Of a stretch of 64,000 bases of DNA, positions 23,576 to 35,436 are shown in pieces (position 1 is the stretch's first letter; each line of letters opens with the position of its first letter). A program made the translations under genes and the position numbers. This DNA is from Microcebus murinus (Eukaryota; Chordata; Mammalia; Primates; Cheirogaleidae): positions 40,012,001 through 40,076,000 of the forward strand of contig NC_134106.1 of assembly GCF_040939455.1 (NCBI RefSeq), written 5' to 3'. The notes under the pieces were generated by a model. That model did not search any database. It worked only from the letters and a program-made list of their open reading frames with translations, and was not told where the DNA came from.

Positions 23576-23622
23576 AAAGGTCAAATTGTGTATGTAGCTT
23601 TAAAGGTCAAATTGTGCTACAA
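23571..23622 (+). repeat. Two-copy 26-bp tandem repeat
   Basis: The unit begins GCTTTAAAGGTCAAATTGTG and is present twice in succession, starting at the very end of duplication copy B. Confidence 0.9.
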
Positions 23623-23654
23623 GATTTATAGACAGACACTTGTTTGGCTATTCA

Positions 23655-23800
23655 CAGCCATTCTCAACCCCTTTCTCCTTTGCTTGCTCTCCAATGTAGA
23701 GGATGAAAATCCAGACCCTCCCTTTACCAGTCTTTTTCACAGCCAAGGGTAGCTGTGTGACCAGTTTCAGCCAATGAAATATAAGGGGGCCCCTGCAAGG
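23655..23800 (+). repeat. Fragment of an LTR-like repeat (weak)
   Basis: The text 'gtagctgtgtgaccagtttc' followed by 'agccaatgaaatataag' resembles the 5' portion of the repeats at 47395 and 50215. It is short, and I cannot name the family. Confidence 0.35.
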
Positions 23801-24919
23801 CTTGAGTGTGTTTGAAATTTTCTTCTGCTTCTTGCATTGTCTCTTCTATTTTGAGTTCATTTTCTTTTCTTGTTTGTTTGGATCTGTCTCTTTGATGTTA
23901 GAGGTTTCTCTCAAATGCTTTCCACTTTAAGAAGAAAGTGCTGAAAAAATGATTGGAAGATGTGCATGAGGGAAAGGGGGTTGTACCAAATAGTGGCTGA
24001 TTATATGGTGACTTAGTCGTTTTGTTGGAGGACCACTAAGTGCTATCATCTCAAGTCCTTTATTTCTTGGGCTGGCTAGTTTCTGCAGTGATCCTCATAT
24101 CTTCTGCCCAGAGGTATATATTTGGCTCCCAGGGTTCCCCAAACTGGGGCTACAGTGATGTCTTACCACTTAGAATGATAACTTCCAATTAATTCCTAGT
24201 TAACATTAGTAGTATAGTGGTGAGCATAGCTACCTTCCAGTGTATATGTATGTGTGTGTGGTTTATTTTGTTGCTTTTTTCATTGTAATAGAATTATTGA
24301 GGTATAATGGACATATCCCCTTGCATTTGTTCACCTCCATCCTCTGTTGTATAAGCCTCTCCTTTCTTCTGCCCTGGGGAAGGAGTCTTCAGAGATCCAT
24401 GGTGACACCAATTCTTAAGTTTTTATGGGTTCTGCAGAACAAAACATGTTGCTTCTTAGTTTAGGTTTCAGCTTTTTCTGGTCTGCTAAGTCATTTACCA
24501 TCTACTTTCTAGTTTTTTGCAATTTAACCATTACCATCATTTTAAGGGGATTTGAGGGGAAGTGGTGGAAAAGTGCACATGTTCAATTTTTCAGGTTTAA
24601 CCAGAAGTCCTATCAGTTGTATTTTACCAGCATTAATACTATCAATTTATATGACTCCTATATAGGTCCTTTGAACTGTTTAGGAGCTAACGGGAGTAAA
24701 GGATGTATGTACACGTGCACATGCTTGTGTCTCTTTGTGTATGTATGAAGTTATAGTATGGGATCGTGTGTGTTTGTGTGTGTGTATGTATTGGTTGAAA
24801 TGAAAACTAGTGTGTGTGTTGAGGAACCATACATAGGCCGAGCGTGGCGAGTGTGAGGAGTTGGAAGGGTGAAGAGAAGGGCAATGGAGAGAGGGGAAGC
24901 AAATCTGTACGTTTTGAGG
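23801..24919. other. Unassigned; TG-rich near the end
   Basis: No gene is recognised. Imperfect TG/TATG tracts lie at about 24240-24262 and 24700-24820. The frames across them on both strands are by-products. Confidence 0.5.
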
Positions 24920-25441
24920 TGATGGAATCCAGGACATGCTACCCTAAAATATGGCACCTTGCCATTGGAGGAAGTAGAAGCAGAAGTGGGAGGGTCTCTC
25001 TGACTTTCTCCCTTGCTTCTTCCCCCTGAAGCAGGCTATAAAAGAATTCTCTGACCTTCCTCTGAAGTAGAGCATAAGACCCTCATGTGAAAGGTGCCCA
25101 CCCTATACTCAGAGGAAAGGAACATCCTTATCTCCAAAGACACAGGGACACAGAGAAGAATGTGAACAAAATGGCTTTGCCAAGTTCCCCTAGTTTATTA
25201 CCGTTAGACCAGACCTCTCTTGTCCAGTCATACTTCTCTGCAACTTCTTTGTCAAACTTGGCATTAAAAATATACAGTTTCACTGTTTCTTTGTGTCTTC
25301 CTTTCTGAAGGCTTCAATATCATATAAAACTTAACATTAAATAAATTTTTATGCTTTTCTCTTACTAATTTATCTTTTGTTATAGGGGCTTCAGATATGA
25401 ACCTAATGAAGGGTGAGAAAAGCAATCTTTTCTTCCCTACA
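24920..25441 (+). mobile_element. Solo ERV LTR, about 520 bp
   Basis: Starts TG at 24920 and ends CA at 25440-25441. Inside are a TATA box TATAAAA (25037-25043), an AATAAA signal (25340-25345), a T-rich 'cttttctcttactaattt' region and a terminal 'gaacctaatgaagggtgaga' block typical of mammalian ERV LTRs. No primer-binding site or retroviral gene follows, so it is a solitary LTR. The family is not assigned; it reads as an ERVL- or ERV1-type LTR. Its promoter motifs look intact. Confidence 0.7.
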
Positions 25442-25694
25442 GGGGTAATGGGCCCCCTCAGTAGAATATTTTCTTTGTTTTCTTAACCTGGCCCTTCAGC
25501 TCATCTGTTTAAAACAGGAACACTGGGAGCAGGGTTGAATTAACTTTGTTGCCCTCTCCAGGGCCTTTTAAGCTCTCTTCTACTTCCCTTGGGGACTTTG
25601 GGTTTTCTTCACGCTCTCTGGTTGTGCAAACTTCCACTTTGTTCTTACCTTCCAGGTAGTGATCTCGGCTTCCGCCCCCTCCTTGCACAGAATC
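25442..25694. other. No recognisable feature
   Basis: Short stretch after the solo LTR. I looked for a primer-binding site directly after the LTR and saw none. Confidence 0.5.
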
Positions 25695-25925
25695 TAAAGG
25701 CACAAAATGCCTTCTACTTTGTAAGCATTCAGCATCTCATTTAATTTCTCTGCTACCTTGCAAGGTAGGTCTAGTTTTTATTCCATGTTATAGATAGAGA
25801 AACCAGTGCTTGGAGAGATGCAGACTCTTTCTCAAACACACAGATAACAAGTAGCAGAACTATGATTTGAATTTCGTTGCTCTGGTTTAAAAGTCCATGC
25901 TTTAATTAATATGCTACACTGCCTC
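25695..25925 (+). repeat. MIR SINE
   Basis: Sense MIR order: 'gcatctcatttaatttctc', 'gttatagatagagaaacc', 'acacacagataacaagtagc', then 'tttaattaatatgctacactgcc' split by mutations. Nearly full length. Confidence 0.8.
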
Positions 25926-26194
25926 ATTGCATTTAATTGCATGAGTATTCATTTATAATTCTCTGTGAAAATGTTTATATAAGATGAGGAATCATCAAAA
26001 TCGATTTGATGAACACGTAATAGCATTTAGGTACAAGATAGATTCTTGCTGAGGTAGGAGTGCAGCTTTTAAGGAAGAAAAAAGGAATAGTCACTGCCTT
26101 TAAAGAATTTACCTTCTACCTCTCAGTGTCAACATCTGGTTCAGGAAAGATAAGCTTTTGGGATTTCAGCAATGATGTAAAATCTGTGTTTAAA

Positions 26195-26400
26195 TATTAA
26201 TAATAGCAGTGTTACTATGAGCCAAACATTTTCTGGTTTTCACAGGTATGAAGAGCATCGGAAAAGAAAGGTTTACCACACTACCCTATATAATATGTAA
26301 TTATACCACATATGTTAAATATAGGGAAAATGAGGACTGTGAAGTTGAGTGGCTTGACCAAGATCACATGACTAGAATACAGTCTTCTAAAGATTAGTCT
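26195..26400 (+). repeat. Possible MIR SINE, strongly diverged
   Basis: The only good match is 'gggaaaatgaggactgtgaa' followed by 'ttgaccaagatcacatgact', the MIR core and its downstream part. The 5' half is poor. Confidence 0.45.
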
Positions 26401-26460
26401 ATGTTTTTTTTTTTTTTCATTTCATTAACATTTTCCCAGTCCTATGGAAAAGGTAAGCAT

Positions 26461-26560
26461 TTTTATTTTATTTTATCTTATTTTAGGGTCTCACTTTGTT
26501 TTCCAGGCTACTCTTAGGCTCAAGGGATCCTCCTGCTTCAGCCTCCCAAGTAGTTGGGAC
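26461..26560 (-). repeat. Truncated Alu monomer, antisense
   Basis: The plus strand shows a (TTTTA)-type tract, then 'gggtctcactttgttttcca', 'caagggatcctcctgcttca' and 'gcctcccaagtagttgggac', and stops abruptly. This is the 3' part of one Alu arm in reverse orientation. Confidence 0.75.
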
Positions 26561-26734
26561 AAGATAATGTCCATAATACCATTTCCATATTACAAATGGA
26601 CAAACTAATGTAAAGAGCTATTTTCAAAGATGCTTTTAATAAATGCTGTTTTAGGATGGATCTGAATGGCACCCCCAATTTCGAAGCAGGTTGGGTCTAT
26701 GGGATGAAAGGAGGGATCTCAAGATAGAGGGAGG

Positions 26735-26999
26735 AACAGCCAACATGTATTGAGTTCCTACTGTATGGCAGCCAGACATTATACCAGGGGTTGCCTATGA
26801 TCTTGTCTAATCTTTACAACAGTATTGAGAGGTTATTCTTTTTATCTTCCTTGTACAGATGAAGCTCAGAGAAGCTATGAAACTTTTCCATTGCCACACA
26901 GATCATCAGACTATCATTAAGTGGGTCCATTTCATTAACACATGACAAAGTTGATATTCAACTCCAGCACTATATAATTTTAAAGCCCATAGGACTATG
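26735..26999 (+). repeat. MIR SINE
   Basis: Sense MIR features: 'tgtattgagttcctactgta', 'cttgtacagatgaagctcag', 'gccacacagatcatcag', and an ending with 'aaagcccataggactatg'. Nearly full length. Confidence 0.8.
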
Positions 27000-27656
27000 T
27001 ATTGATAAACTTTTCCTCAGTATCTTTGACTTACTGAAATTTCTGTGGCTTCTTAGAATTGAAACCGAAGATAAGCTTCTCAGCAAGAACTTCACGGAGA
27101 TTCTTCTCATTTAAAGAGCACACTTGTGTCTTTTACTCTCTGTTCTAGGAGAAAGAAGAATCATGTGTTTGAGGAGATGTTTCTTCAGTGGCTACTTAAA
27201 TAATGGCTTTTCTGTTTTTCTTTTCCTTCTGAGTCCATAGACAATATTTTTAATTGCTCTGCCTTTTTTTCTTGCATTATAAAAGCCGTGCTGTGATAGT
27301 TATAAATGTTAAAAATTTTATTCATCTGCTAAAACCTCTGCCTCAGAGATATATTCTGCTGGTTTGGATTTACTCAAAAGTATTATAAATAAAAAATGTA
27401 AATGTAAAATGCATTTGGTATGGAAATTCAATAGGTAAGAGGCCTACAAAACTGGCCAGATGTTTGGTGAGAAGCTAGCAATTCAGGTGGGTAAGTATTT
27501 ATTGCTTCCTATAGGGCGATATGAGCTACTTGGGAGCCATGAAATAAAAGAGAGACCCTAGCCTGTATTGGGGAAAGAGAGTGTAGTGGCACTGACTTTG
27601 TAATTAGGGAAAAAACCTAAATAGGAGGATGCACCAACACACAGCTCTCCTATCTC
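27000..27656. other. No recognisable feature
   Basis: AT-rich non-coding sequence up to the Alu target site. Confidence 0.5.
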
Positions 27657-27670
27657 AAGAATGTATCTTC

Positions 27671-28013
27671 TTTTTTTTTTTTTTTTTTTTTTTTTTTGAG
27701 ACAGAGTCTCACTTTGTTGTCCAGGCTAGAGTGAGTGCCGTGGCGTCAGCCTAGCTCACAGCAACCTCAAACTCCTGGGCTCGAGTGATCCTTCTGCCTC
27801 AGCCTCCCGAGTAGCTGGGACTACAGGCATGTGCCACTATGCCCGGCTAATTTTTTATATATATATCAGTTGGCCAATTAATTTCTTTCTGTTTATAGTA
27901 GAGACGGGGTCTCGCTCTTGCTCAGGCTGGTTTTGAACTCCTGACCTTGAGCAATCCGCCCGCCTCGGCCTCCCAAGAGCTAGGATTACAGGCGTGAGCC
28001 ACCGCGCCCGGCC
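27671..28013 (-). repeat. Full-length dimeric Alu, strepsirrhine/lemur type
   Basis: In reverse orientation a 27-base T run (the tail) leads into the right arm, 'gagtgccgtggcgtcagcct', 'gtagctgggactacaggcat', then an unusually long linker with TATATATAT, 'cagttggccaattaatttc' and 'gtagagacggggtctcgctc'. The left arm ends ACCGCGCCCGGCC at 28013. Perfect 14-bp duplications AAGAATGTATCTTC flank it (27657-27670, 28014-28027). At 343 bp it is longer than human Alus because of the linker insertion. The several retained CpGs and perfect duplication make it the youngest-looking insertion here. Confidence 0.95.
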
Positions 28014-28027
28014 AAGAATGTATCTTC

Positions 28028-29934
28028 TTATTTTAAAGGTAATGGCCTTTTATTTCCTTTTGCTTATGCTGCAAAAGGAATTAAGACTTTATGCCTAGAA
28101 GGTGACCTGAAGAGTAGTTTACTGGATATGAGTTTTGAAGTATATGAACTCCAGAGCTGTTTCTGGAAGCATTGGCTGTTGTCATAGATGAGGTGAATAA
28201 GCTGCTGCCCACGTCCAAGGCAGCCTGCACACTGCACCGCACGATCCTCTCAGGACTAGTAACTCTTTGTGAGATCCAAGTGGCAGTTCGTGCTGCTCCC
28301 TTCCTGTATTTCACAGAGATCCAAACACATTCTTCAGCTTATCATATGCGAGACACTTCCCAGAGGGCTCATTTTCTTGTTTCTTCTGCTTAAATAATAA
28401 TAAAACACCCCCCAAAATTTTCATTATCTTAGTTTTCTTTCTAATTTTGCTAAAATGATAGCTAGTTTTGGATTTTCCCAAATGTTTTTTGGTTTCTTAT
28501 TTTTTTCTTTGGAACAAACAAGGCACAAGTTAACATAGCATTAATTGATACTTCGCCCAGGAATTGGTGTGGCACTGTGGGAAATACAAAAGAAGCGGAG
28601 TGATCACCTATAGTAGAGTGACAAGATTAATATACTCAAACAATCAGAGGAGAAAACAAGGAGTAAGAGCAACTGGGCTCGTGTCTGCAACTAGCAGGCG
28701 CTCAAAAGTGTTTGTTAGTTGTGTGATTGAGAGAAGACAATGAGCCAGAAGACTGAAATCAATGGAAAGAGGTTCAGGGAGGAGGCAGGATTTCAGCTGA
28801 ATCTTGAAAGATCAGCTGCACTTAGATAGATAAGAGAAAAGTCCTACCCAGCAGGGAAGAACATTGAACAAAAATGTAGAGTTAAGCAGTGGCTTGATTC
28901 ACAGAAGGGGCGAGATAGATCTATCTGGATCAATTAGAGTGCCACTGCGGGAGAAATGAGGAACAAGCCTGTAAAGTCCATACATTCTTGCCTCTACCTC
29001 TAAATCATCCCAGTATTTGCTAGTTACTGTTGCCTCCTGTCTGTTGGTGCTCCTGGGCTTTGGGGAACTCCTTGCTGGGTTTCATCTATTCTGTATGCAG
29101 CAGGATCAGGGACACACTTGTTTAGAAAAATAACAACATATAAATAAAGGAGGTGTCTTTGGGTCTCACAGGACAAGTGTGTGCAAATGAAGGGAGAGAA
29201 GAGTTGTTGAGTCCCTAACCCCGGGGACCAAACACTGGATAGCTTGTGTCAGCATTTCCTTGGCATGAATTTCCTCTTTGCAGAATCTTGCATTGCATTT
29301 CAAAATTATGCAAAGAGGTTTTTAGCAGCATAACAGGAATGCTTAGTTATCCCTTTATTGGGGAGTAAATTAGATGCTTATAAAGTTAAATAAAACCTAG
29401 AAAGTTCCGCCGACTGCGTTTTCTTAGAATCCTTTGTCAAAACAAATAGCCCTGAAATGAACATAAAAACTTAAATGGCATTGACTCTAATGAAACATGG
29501 AGCCTAATGAAGTTGAAGTGCTATGAGAGTACTGGAAAAGCAGAGCTGTTTTTATCTTACTGGAATGTTTATGTCCTTGCATGTTTCCTAATCACACTGT
29601 GGTAACGTCATTCGGAGAAAATGCTTTAGGAAAGATTGCTAATAAAAAACAAAAATGATATAGCCTCAAGTTAACAGTGCAGAGTACCCTAAGAAGTCAG
29701 ACCAAATCTGTTGTCTAGGACAGAGGGCATTGGGCAGGAAGAATACTGCTGGAAATGTGTCTGACCTTCTATTTGGCTATGTGAATATTTGGCAACATTG
29801 ATAAAGGGGCTCTCAACTGTTACGGGATAGCACCTTGAAATCTACCAGTTGGAAATAAAGTCTTTACCATTCTCTTGAAAATCAGATTGCTATCCACTGT
29901 GCCTTATTTCTGTAAATGAGTCTTCATTCGCCTA
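28028..29934. other. No recognisable feature
   Basis: About 1.9 kb of non-coding sequence. A 73-codon frame at 28172-28393 (+) has a weak, local resemblance to the histone H2B text EIQ-AVR but nothing on either side; see the rejected list. Confidence 0.45.
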
Positions 29935-30400
29935 GGCACTCGGACTTGGAGCTTTGAGTCATCCTTGGTTCTTTCCTTTTTTTTTCTACCCATATCCCCA
30001 AATTACTAAACTTTATCATTTCTTCTCTCAATGCCTCCAGAATCCTTCTCATTCAGTGTATGGCAACAGGCATGGCTTACCAACTTCTACTTCATTCTGC
30101 CCAAAGTAGTCAGATGAGTCATCCTAAGCCCCATGTCATTGTGTTATTCACCTGAACATAGCCCGCAGGCTAATCCTGATGGTCAAGATAGTTTTCCACC
30201 CAGTTCTAACCTGCTTTCTAAGCTCCATCTCTTGACATTCCTGTATGAATATGGACCACTACTACCATCAGGCTGGCATTGTTTTACACTTACACATAGC
30301 TTGTTCATTCCCTCATTGTTCTCTTGTTTACTTGTTCTCCTATTTAAGATGCTGCTTTTTGTCCTCACTACTTATGCAATTTCTTGCAAGGCAATGGCTT
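29935..30400 (-). mobile_element. L2 LINE fragment, antisense
   Basis: The plus strand has L2 body features in reverse: 'gagtcatccttggttctttc', 'catatccccaaattactaaa', 'gcctccagaatccttctcat', and later 'tgttcattccctcattgtt'. It is diverged. A 117-codon frame across it is a by-product. Confidence 0.6.
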
Positions 30401-31174
30401 GTAATATTTTCAGTCACCCCTTTGAGAATCTGATGAAGGCCATGAAACTTTATTGTAGAAAAATGTATATCCAAAGGGTCCATTGACCCCTTAAGCCCCA
30501 TTCATGTACCTGTAGAGAGATCATTGACCTTAAATTAAGAATTTTTGCTCAAGGTCAAGTTGAAATCCTCAAACCTCCACGAAACTTTCCTAAATCATTC
30601 TGGAATGATTACCAGAATGATCACTGGTTCTAAAATTCCTGATCTAGAAGGAATAAAGGTAACTGGCCATGCTGAAATTTAATGACCTTTGGGGATGCAG
30701 TAAGAGGGCTGACACTTAGTACAAGGTCTAGGCAAAATTATGAAGATGGTGAGTATGTTCCTGGTGTGTCAACTTTCCCTTTCTCTACTTTTGAGATTCC
30801 CTGCTTCCTGACATTATGTACATGAGATATTCCTTCTCATAACCTGAATCCTAGCCTGAATGGCAGCTTAGCTTCTATATTCTTTATTCTAGGATTATTT
30901 ACAATTAAAATCTTATTTCTAATTATGGCATGAAAAACTTAGTTTTCTGGTAAAGATACTCTAGGCATCTGATAATGTGTAAGTATGGCTCATACTTAAA
31001 ATCATACCATGCACTTTAACATCTCTACCAGCCTTTTCTTCCCCAGAACACACGCACGCACATGCACACATGGCTAGAACTGGCTTCTGTGTAATGCATC
31101 TACAGTCTTAATAACACTAGTCATACATTGAGGAAATGAGGAGACCATCTTTTTCCAAATTTCTCAAATAAGCT
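30401..31174. other. No recognisable feature
   Basis: Non-coding. It contains a short CA-type tract (about 31047-31070) and nothing else assignable. Confidence 0.5.
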
Positions 31175-31190
31175 CAGCCATGAAGTCTTT

Positions 31191-31483
31191 TTTTTTTTGG
31201 AGACTGATTCTTCCTCTGTTCCCTGGGCTAGAGTGCAGTGGCACAATCTAGCTCATTACAACTTCCAACTCCTGGGCTGAAGCAACCCTCTTGCTTCAGC
31301 CTCCCAAGTAGCTGGTTCTACAGGAACACACCACTACATCCAGCTATTTTTTTTCTATTTTTAGTAGAGATGGGGGTCTTGCTTTTGCTCAGGCTGGTGT
31401 CCTACTCCTGAGCTCAAGCAATCCTCCTGCCTTGGCCTCCCAGAGTGCTAGGAATCCAGGTATGAGTCACTGTGCCTGGCCAT
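31191..31483 (-). repeat. Full-length dimeric Alu, antisense
   Basis: A T run, 'gctagagtgcagtggcacaa', 'gcctcccaagtagctggttc', 'tttttagtagagatgggggt', 'gagctcaagcaatcctcctg' and 'cctcccagagtgctaggaat' lead to GTGCCTGGCC. The flanks CAGCCATGAAGTCTTT (31175-31190) and CAGCCACAAAGTCTTT (about 31484-31499) are target duplications with two mismatches. It is older than the copy at 27671. The variant 'gctcaagcaatcc...cagagtgctagga' is one I associate with strepsirrhine Alus. Confidence 0.9.
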
Positions 31484-31499
31484 CAGCCACAAAGTCTTT

Positions 31500-34400
31500 A
31501 CCACAATGCCATCATGTTCTCCCATAGAGAAAGAATATACTGTAATAGGGAGGAGGTGATAAGGAACTGGATGAGCCACATATAACAGGTTCAAGATTAA
31601 GAGTTAGTATAGAAGTTAACAGCTGCGGGAGAGCTTGAGTTAGAAAGCCTAACAGCAGCAAAGGCTGTCTATATATTACAAGCAGCCATGAGCAGTAGAG
31701 CAGTGGCTCTCAAACCAGTCTGAGTCACAGAGCTCCTGGACAAGCTGGTGCTCTTTCTTTATACCATGCTCTTTATGGAGCGCCATAAAATGGTGATATA
31801 TTTCACCCCAGCAGGCAAACAAGGAACAATGTTGCCAGCACACCCTATGCCTATATTATATGTATGCAATAAAATCTCACTATCAAAAACACACTTGCAC
31901 CATACTGAAAGGAAGCAAGACACCTCAGTGGGGAGGAATGGGAGGATGACTTCTCCAGCTTGCTGACACAGAAAGAGAAAGTCTGCAGATGGTGGGCATG
32001 GCTCTAGCCCTCCCCAAGCAGTGACCCTGAGTATATGTAAAGTCAGTAGCCAGGGCCAACTGGAGGACTAAGGGCCCTTTCCCTTCTTTTGTTTTTGAAA
32101 AACTTTGTTTATTTATTTTGTAGAACTACATAAACTTCCTGATTCAACCAAGGAAAGGAGGAGGTCTCTTAAATAATTTCAACTAGGTTTCCTGCTCACC
32201 AGGTGTGACTGAACAAGATTTAACTTGATTTAGAACAATAAAGAAATGTAATGTTTCTTGCATGCAAGTGCCATGGAGCAATTGATATCATTATAGGTTT
32301 TGGTTCTTATTTCACAGTTGGGAATGGTCATTCTCAACGTTGTCTGTATAAAGACTTGTTTTCAAGAATTCCTTTTATCACTTTGTTGGAATCTGGCTTA
32401 GATGTACCCTATTGTTGAAGTCCCTGGGCTTTCTGTTCCATCATGGCAGCTGAAGAAGACCTTAGTGGCTCATTTCTTAAGACCTTCTTTTCACAGCCCA
32501 GGTACTATAAGAGGTAGGATAGGACCTAAGCTTAGTCTGTTGGTTTCTCTTTCTCCAAGAAATTCAAATCTTGAGTAGAGTGAACCTAAGTTAGAGGAAC
32601 AGTTGAAGTTCGTTGGTTCCAGTTGTGGAGCCTGGGCTCAATGGGCAGTAAAACATTTTGGAGTCTCCTCATTCCTGTGTGTTCCAAGCTTGGTTCTCTA
32701 GTCTTCCCTTCAATCTTGTGAGCCGCCCCATAGCTTTCCAGAATATTCTCTATATAAGTTACCACTTCATTTCTGTTGCTTACAACCAGAAACTAATATA
32801 ATCTTTTAAGCTTCTGACTAGAGAATTGTAGGATTCAAATCCTGAGCAGCTTATTGATGAGTTTGATTACCGTTCTCTACAAAAAAAGGAAAAGGCATGA
32901 GAATATTTTCCCAAAGGAAGATCAATGGTTTTGAAGTCTTGGCCATGTGGTTGGGAGTAGGTTACTGGTACCCATGAGGGATGTAGATTATTTTCCACCA
33001 AATTAGTAATTGCAGTAAGGTAATGAGGTTACCCTCCTTGAGAATGCAGTGGAGACTGACATACAAACTGTGCCTCACAAGGAAGCAGTGAGGTTCCTGA
33101 TGAGACTTCTTGGACCTACTCATACTCAAACATGCTGGGAAGCATTTATGTTTTGCTTACTCTGACCCTACCCATTAGTGCAATAAGTTTTCTGATGGGC
33201 TTCAAAGTTTTCTTTCCAAAATTGAGAATAGTAGCTAAAAATTAGTAGAGAAGATTCTGGAGAGCAAGACCATTGCTGAACAGTAACAAAGCTGAAAGCT
33301 CAGTCACCTTAAATGGCAGTTTGAGGAATGAAGACACCTGACACCTTACCCTCATTACCAAGATTGTAACAAGAATAAGAAATGCCATATGCATATGTCA
33401 CCATCTCCTAACTGGTACAGGAGCCGGATAGCAGCTCATTAGCTAAGTTAGGCCTCCCTTCCTGGTATAGAACTTCAGCTGCTACAGCCACTTCCTGCTG
33501 TCTGTCAGAGACTTCTAGGAAGGAACTTGCAGTCCATCAGCTCATTATTCATCTTTCTTGTCCCTACTCTACATTGGGGTCCTCAGGGGCCAGTAAATAA
33601 CATTCTTCTATTCTCCCTCCTCAGTTCTGAGGTGTCAGGAGGATGAAGAACACACACAAGCTTTATTGATAAACCTATATCGAAGGACATGGCTTGGACC
33701 CCTGGCTGATAGGCTTTCCAGAACTTCACTCCTGGTCCCAGTCTGGCTGAGGCACCCACCAACAAAGGACAGCACCTGTTGCATTAGCGTCCTCTCAGAG
33801 AAGAGCAGACTGTGTGTGTAGGCAGCAAAGATAAGGGAGGATGCAGTCGGTATGATTCTGAGCTGAATTTGTTAGGGTTTTCTGTTCTCTAGTTTTCAGT
33901 GACAAACTCAGTAATTTCTTTTCCCCTTTTCAATGATCTTTTCAGTATTAAATTGATCTGTTTCCTGAACAGTGTCTTCCTACTTCCATTAGCCTCGATC
34001 TTTCTTGTTTTTCCTCCATATCTAGGGTTCCGAGGGCACAAAACAAGCATTTACCCTGAATATACTGTTTCTATTATAGAAGTTCTCTTCAGTGAAAGTT
34101 AGGGATGGATAGTCTGAATGCCGGGGCCTTATTAGCTATTTACTTTGTGTAGTGAGACCATCTACAAACCATTTGCTGATGGAGGGGCTTGGTTCCACCC
34201 AATAGTGCTTCCTTGGCAGCGGTGGTCGTGGTGGGGTGCTCTTTTTCAGGTGCAGTAGTACTCAGGCTCTTTAGTTTTTATAAGAGAATGTCTCTTATAT
34301 TAATAGGAAAGACATATTTTCCCCCTTGGTAGATTGTTAAAGGTCACAGATCTGCCTGGGGATATCTGTACTCTAGGTTCCTGCCAGAGACCATGACCTT

Positions 34401-34923
34401 AAACTCTTTTGTTCAGTTCTTATTGAGAGCTCAATTGTGAGAAATAAAACTTTTAGCAGACTGTTGAAAGGCTATCAATTTTTTCAGGCAGCCTAAAATC
34501 TATCCCCAGATCAAACCCAACCATCAAAAAACTGTATTTGGACCACATTTTTTTGTCTCTTCTAAACTACTTTTACTGAGCTGGACTTTGGGGATAAGCA
34601 GTGAGGGTGGTATAAGAAGTCATAAGAAAGCTGCTTATTGTCCTTTTTGAAGGGGCATTGGTCAGGGTGTTGCCAACCATATCCCACTGTGGTGCCTTCT
34701 TATGAGGATCACAGGAGAAATTTCTTTCAGACCTAAATACTAGCAAAATCTACCTTTCTCCTAAACAGATGGAATTTGAAAGTTTTTATGTTCATTGTGA
34801 TTCTTGTAATCAATAATGTTTTCTTTTTAGCTTTGGCTGCCTTGGCACTTAGAAGTGAATTTACGTCACGTAACTTTTGTATATGACAATCTGATGTCCA
34901 TTTTTATACACTCATTTTGCTTA
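31500..34923. other. Unassigned 3.4-kb region
   Basis: I see no repeat family or exon that I can support. The sequence is low in CpG and has only short frames. The evenly mixed texture at about 32080-34900 could be an old unrecognised ERV interior or plain unique DNA. No open frame longer than about 70 codons is present. Confidence 0.45.
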
Positions 34924-34925
34924 TA

Positions 34926-35244
34926 CAGATATTCCTTGACTTACAACAGGGTTATGTCCAGATAAACCCATTGTAAGTTAAAATATCATAAGTTGAAAAA
35001 GCTAACACCTAACCTACTGAACATCATAGCTTAGCCTAGTTTACCACAGAACACTTACATTAGCCTACCATTGGACAAAATCATCTAACACAAAGTGTTG
35101 ACTATCTAGTAATTTATTGAATACTGTACTGGAAGTGAAAAACAGAATGGTTGTATGGGTATGCAAAGTAGGGTTTCTGTTGAATGTGTCTTGCTTTTGT
35201 ACTTAAAGTTGAAAAATTGTATGTTATACGTTAGGGACTGTGTG
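34926..35244. mobile_element. Tigger-type (TcMar) MITE, 319 bp
   Basis: Text of a well-known Tigger-derived element: 'attccttgacttacaacagg', 'taaacccattgtaagttaaa', 'aacatcatagcttagcctag', 'atcatctaacacaaagtgtt' and 'gaaaaacagaatggttgtat'. TA dinucleotides lie just outside (34924-34925 and 35245-35246), as expected for the Tc1/mariner superfamily. The ends are approximate inverted repeats. Non-coding. Confidence 0.85.
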
Positions 35245-35246
35245 TA

Positions 35247-35436
35247 ATTTTAATGCTATCCTTCCCTTGTTTTCTTTTTTGCTCTGCTCCCTTTATCTAT
35301 TTTCTTTACCAAATTGTCTTATATTTTGTAGGCTGCTTTAACCCTTCTTTGTAAGGATGAGATAGAGTATAAGCAAATTAATTAATTAAAAAAAGAAAAT
35401 ATGGAATTATATTTTCTTCACAAAGGAGAATATTCT
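35247..35436. other. No recognisable feature
   Basis: Short AT-rich gap between the Tigger MITE and the antisense L1. Confidence 0.5.

Noticed and set aside
25442..25694. Proviral interior after the LTR at 24920
   Set aside because: No primer-binding site follows the LTR end, and no gag-like frame is visible, so the LTR is treated as solitary.
28172..28393. 73-codon frame with a local histone H2B-like text (EIQ-AVR)
   Set aside because: Only about ten residues resemble H2B. The upstream histone fold and the C-terminal helix cannot be traced in any frame, so chance is more likely than a histone pseudogene.
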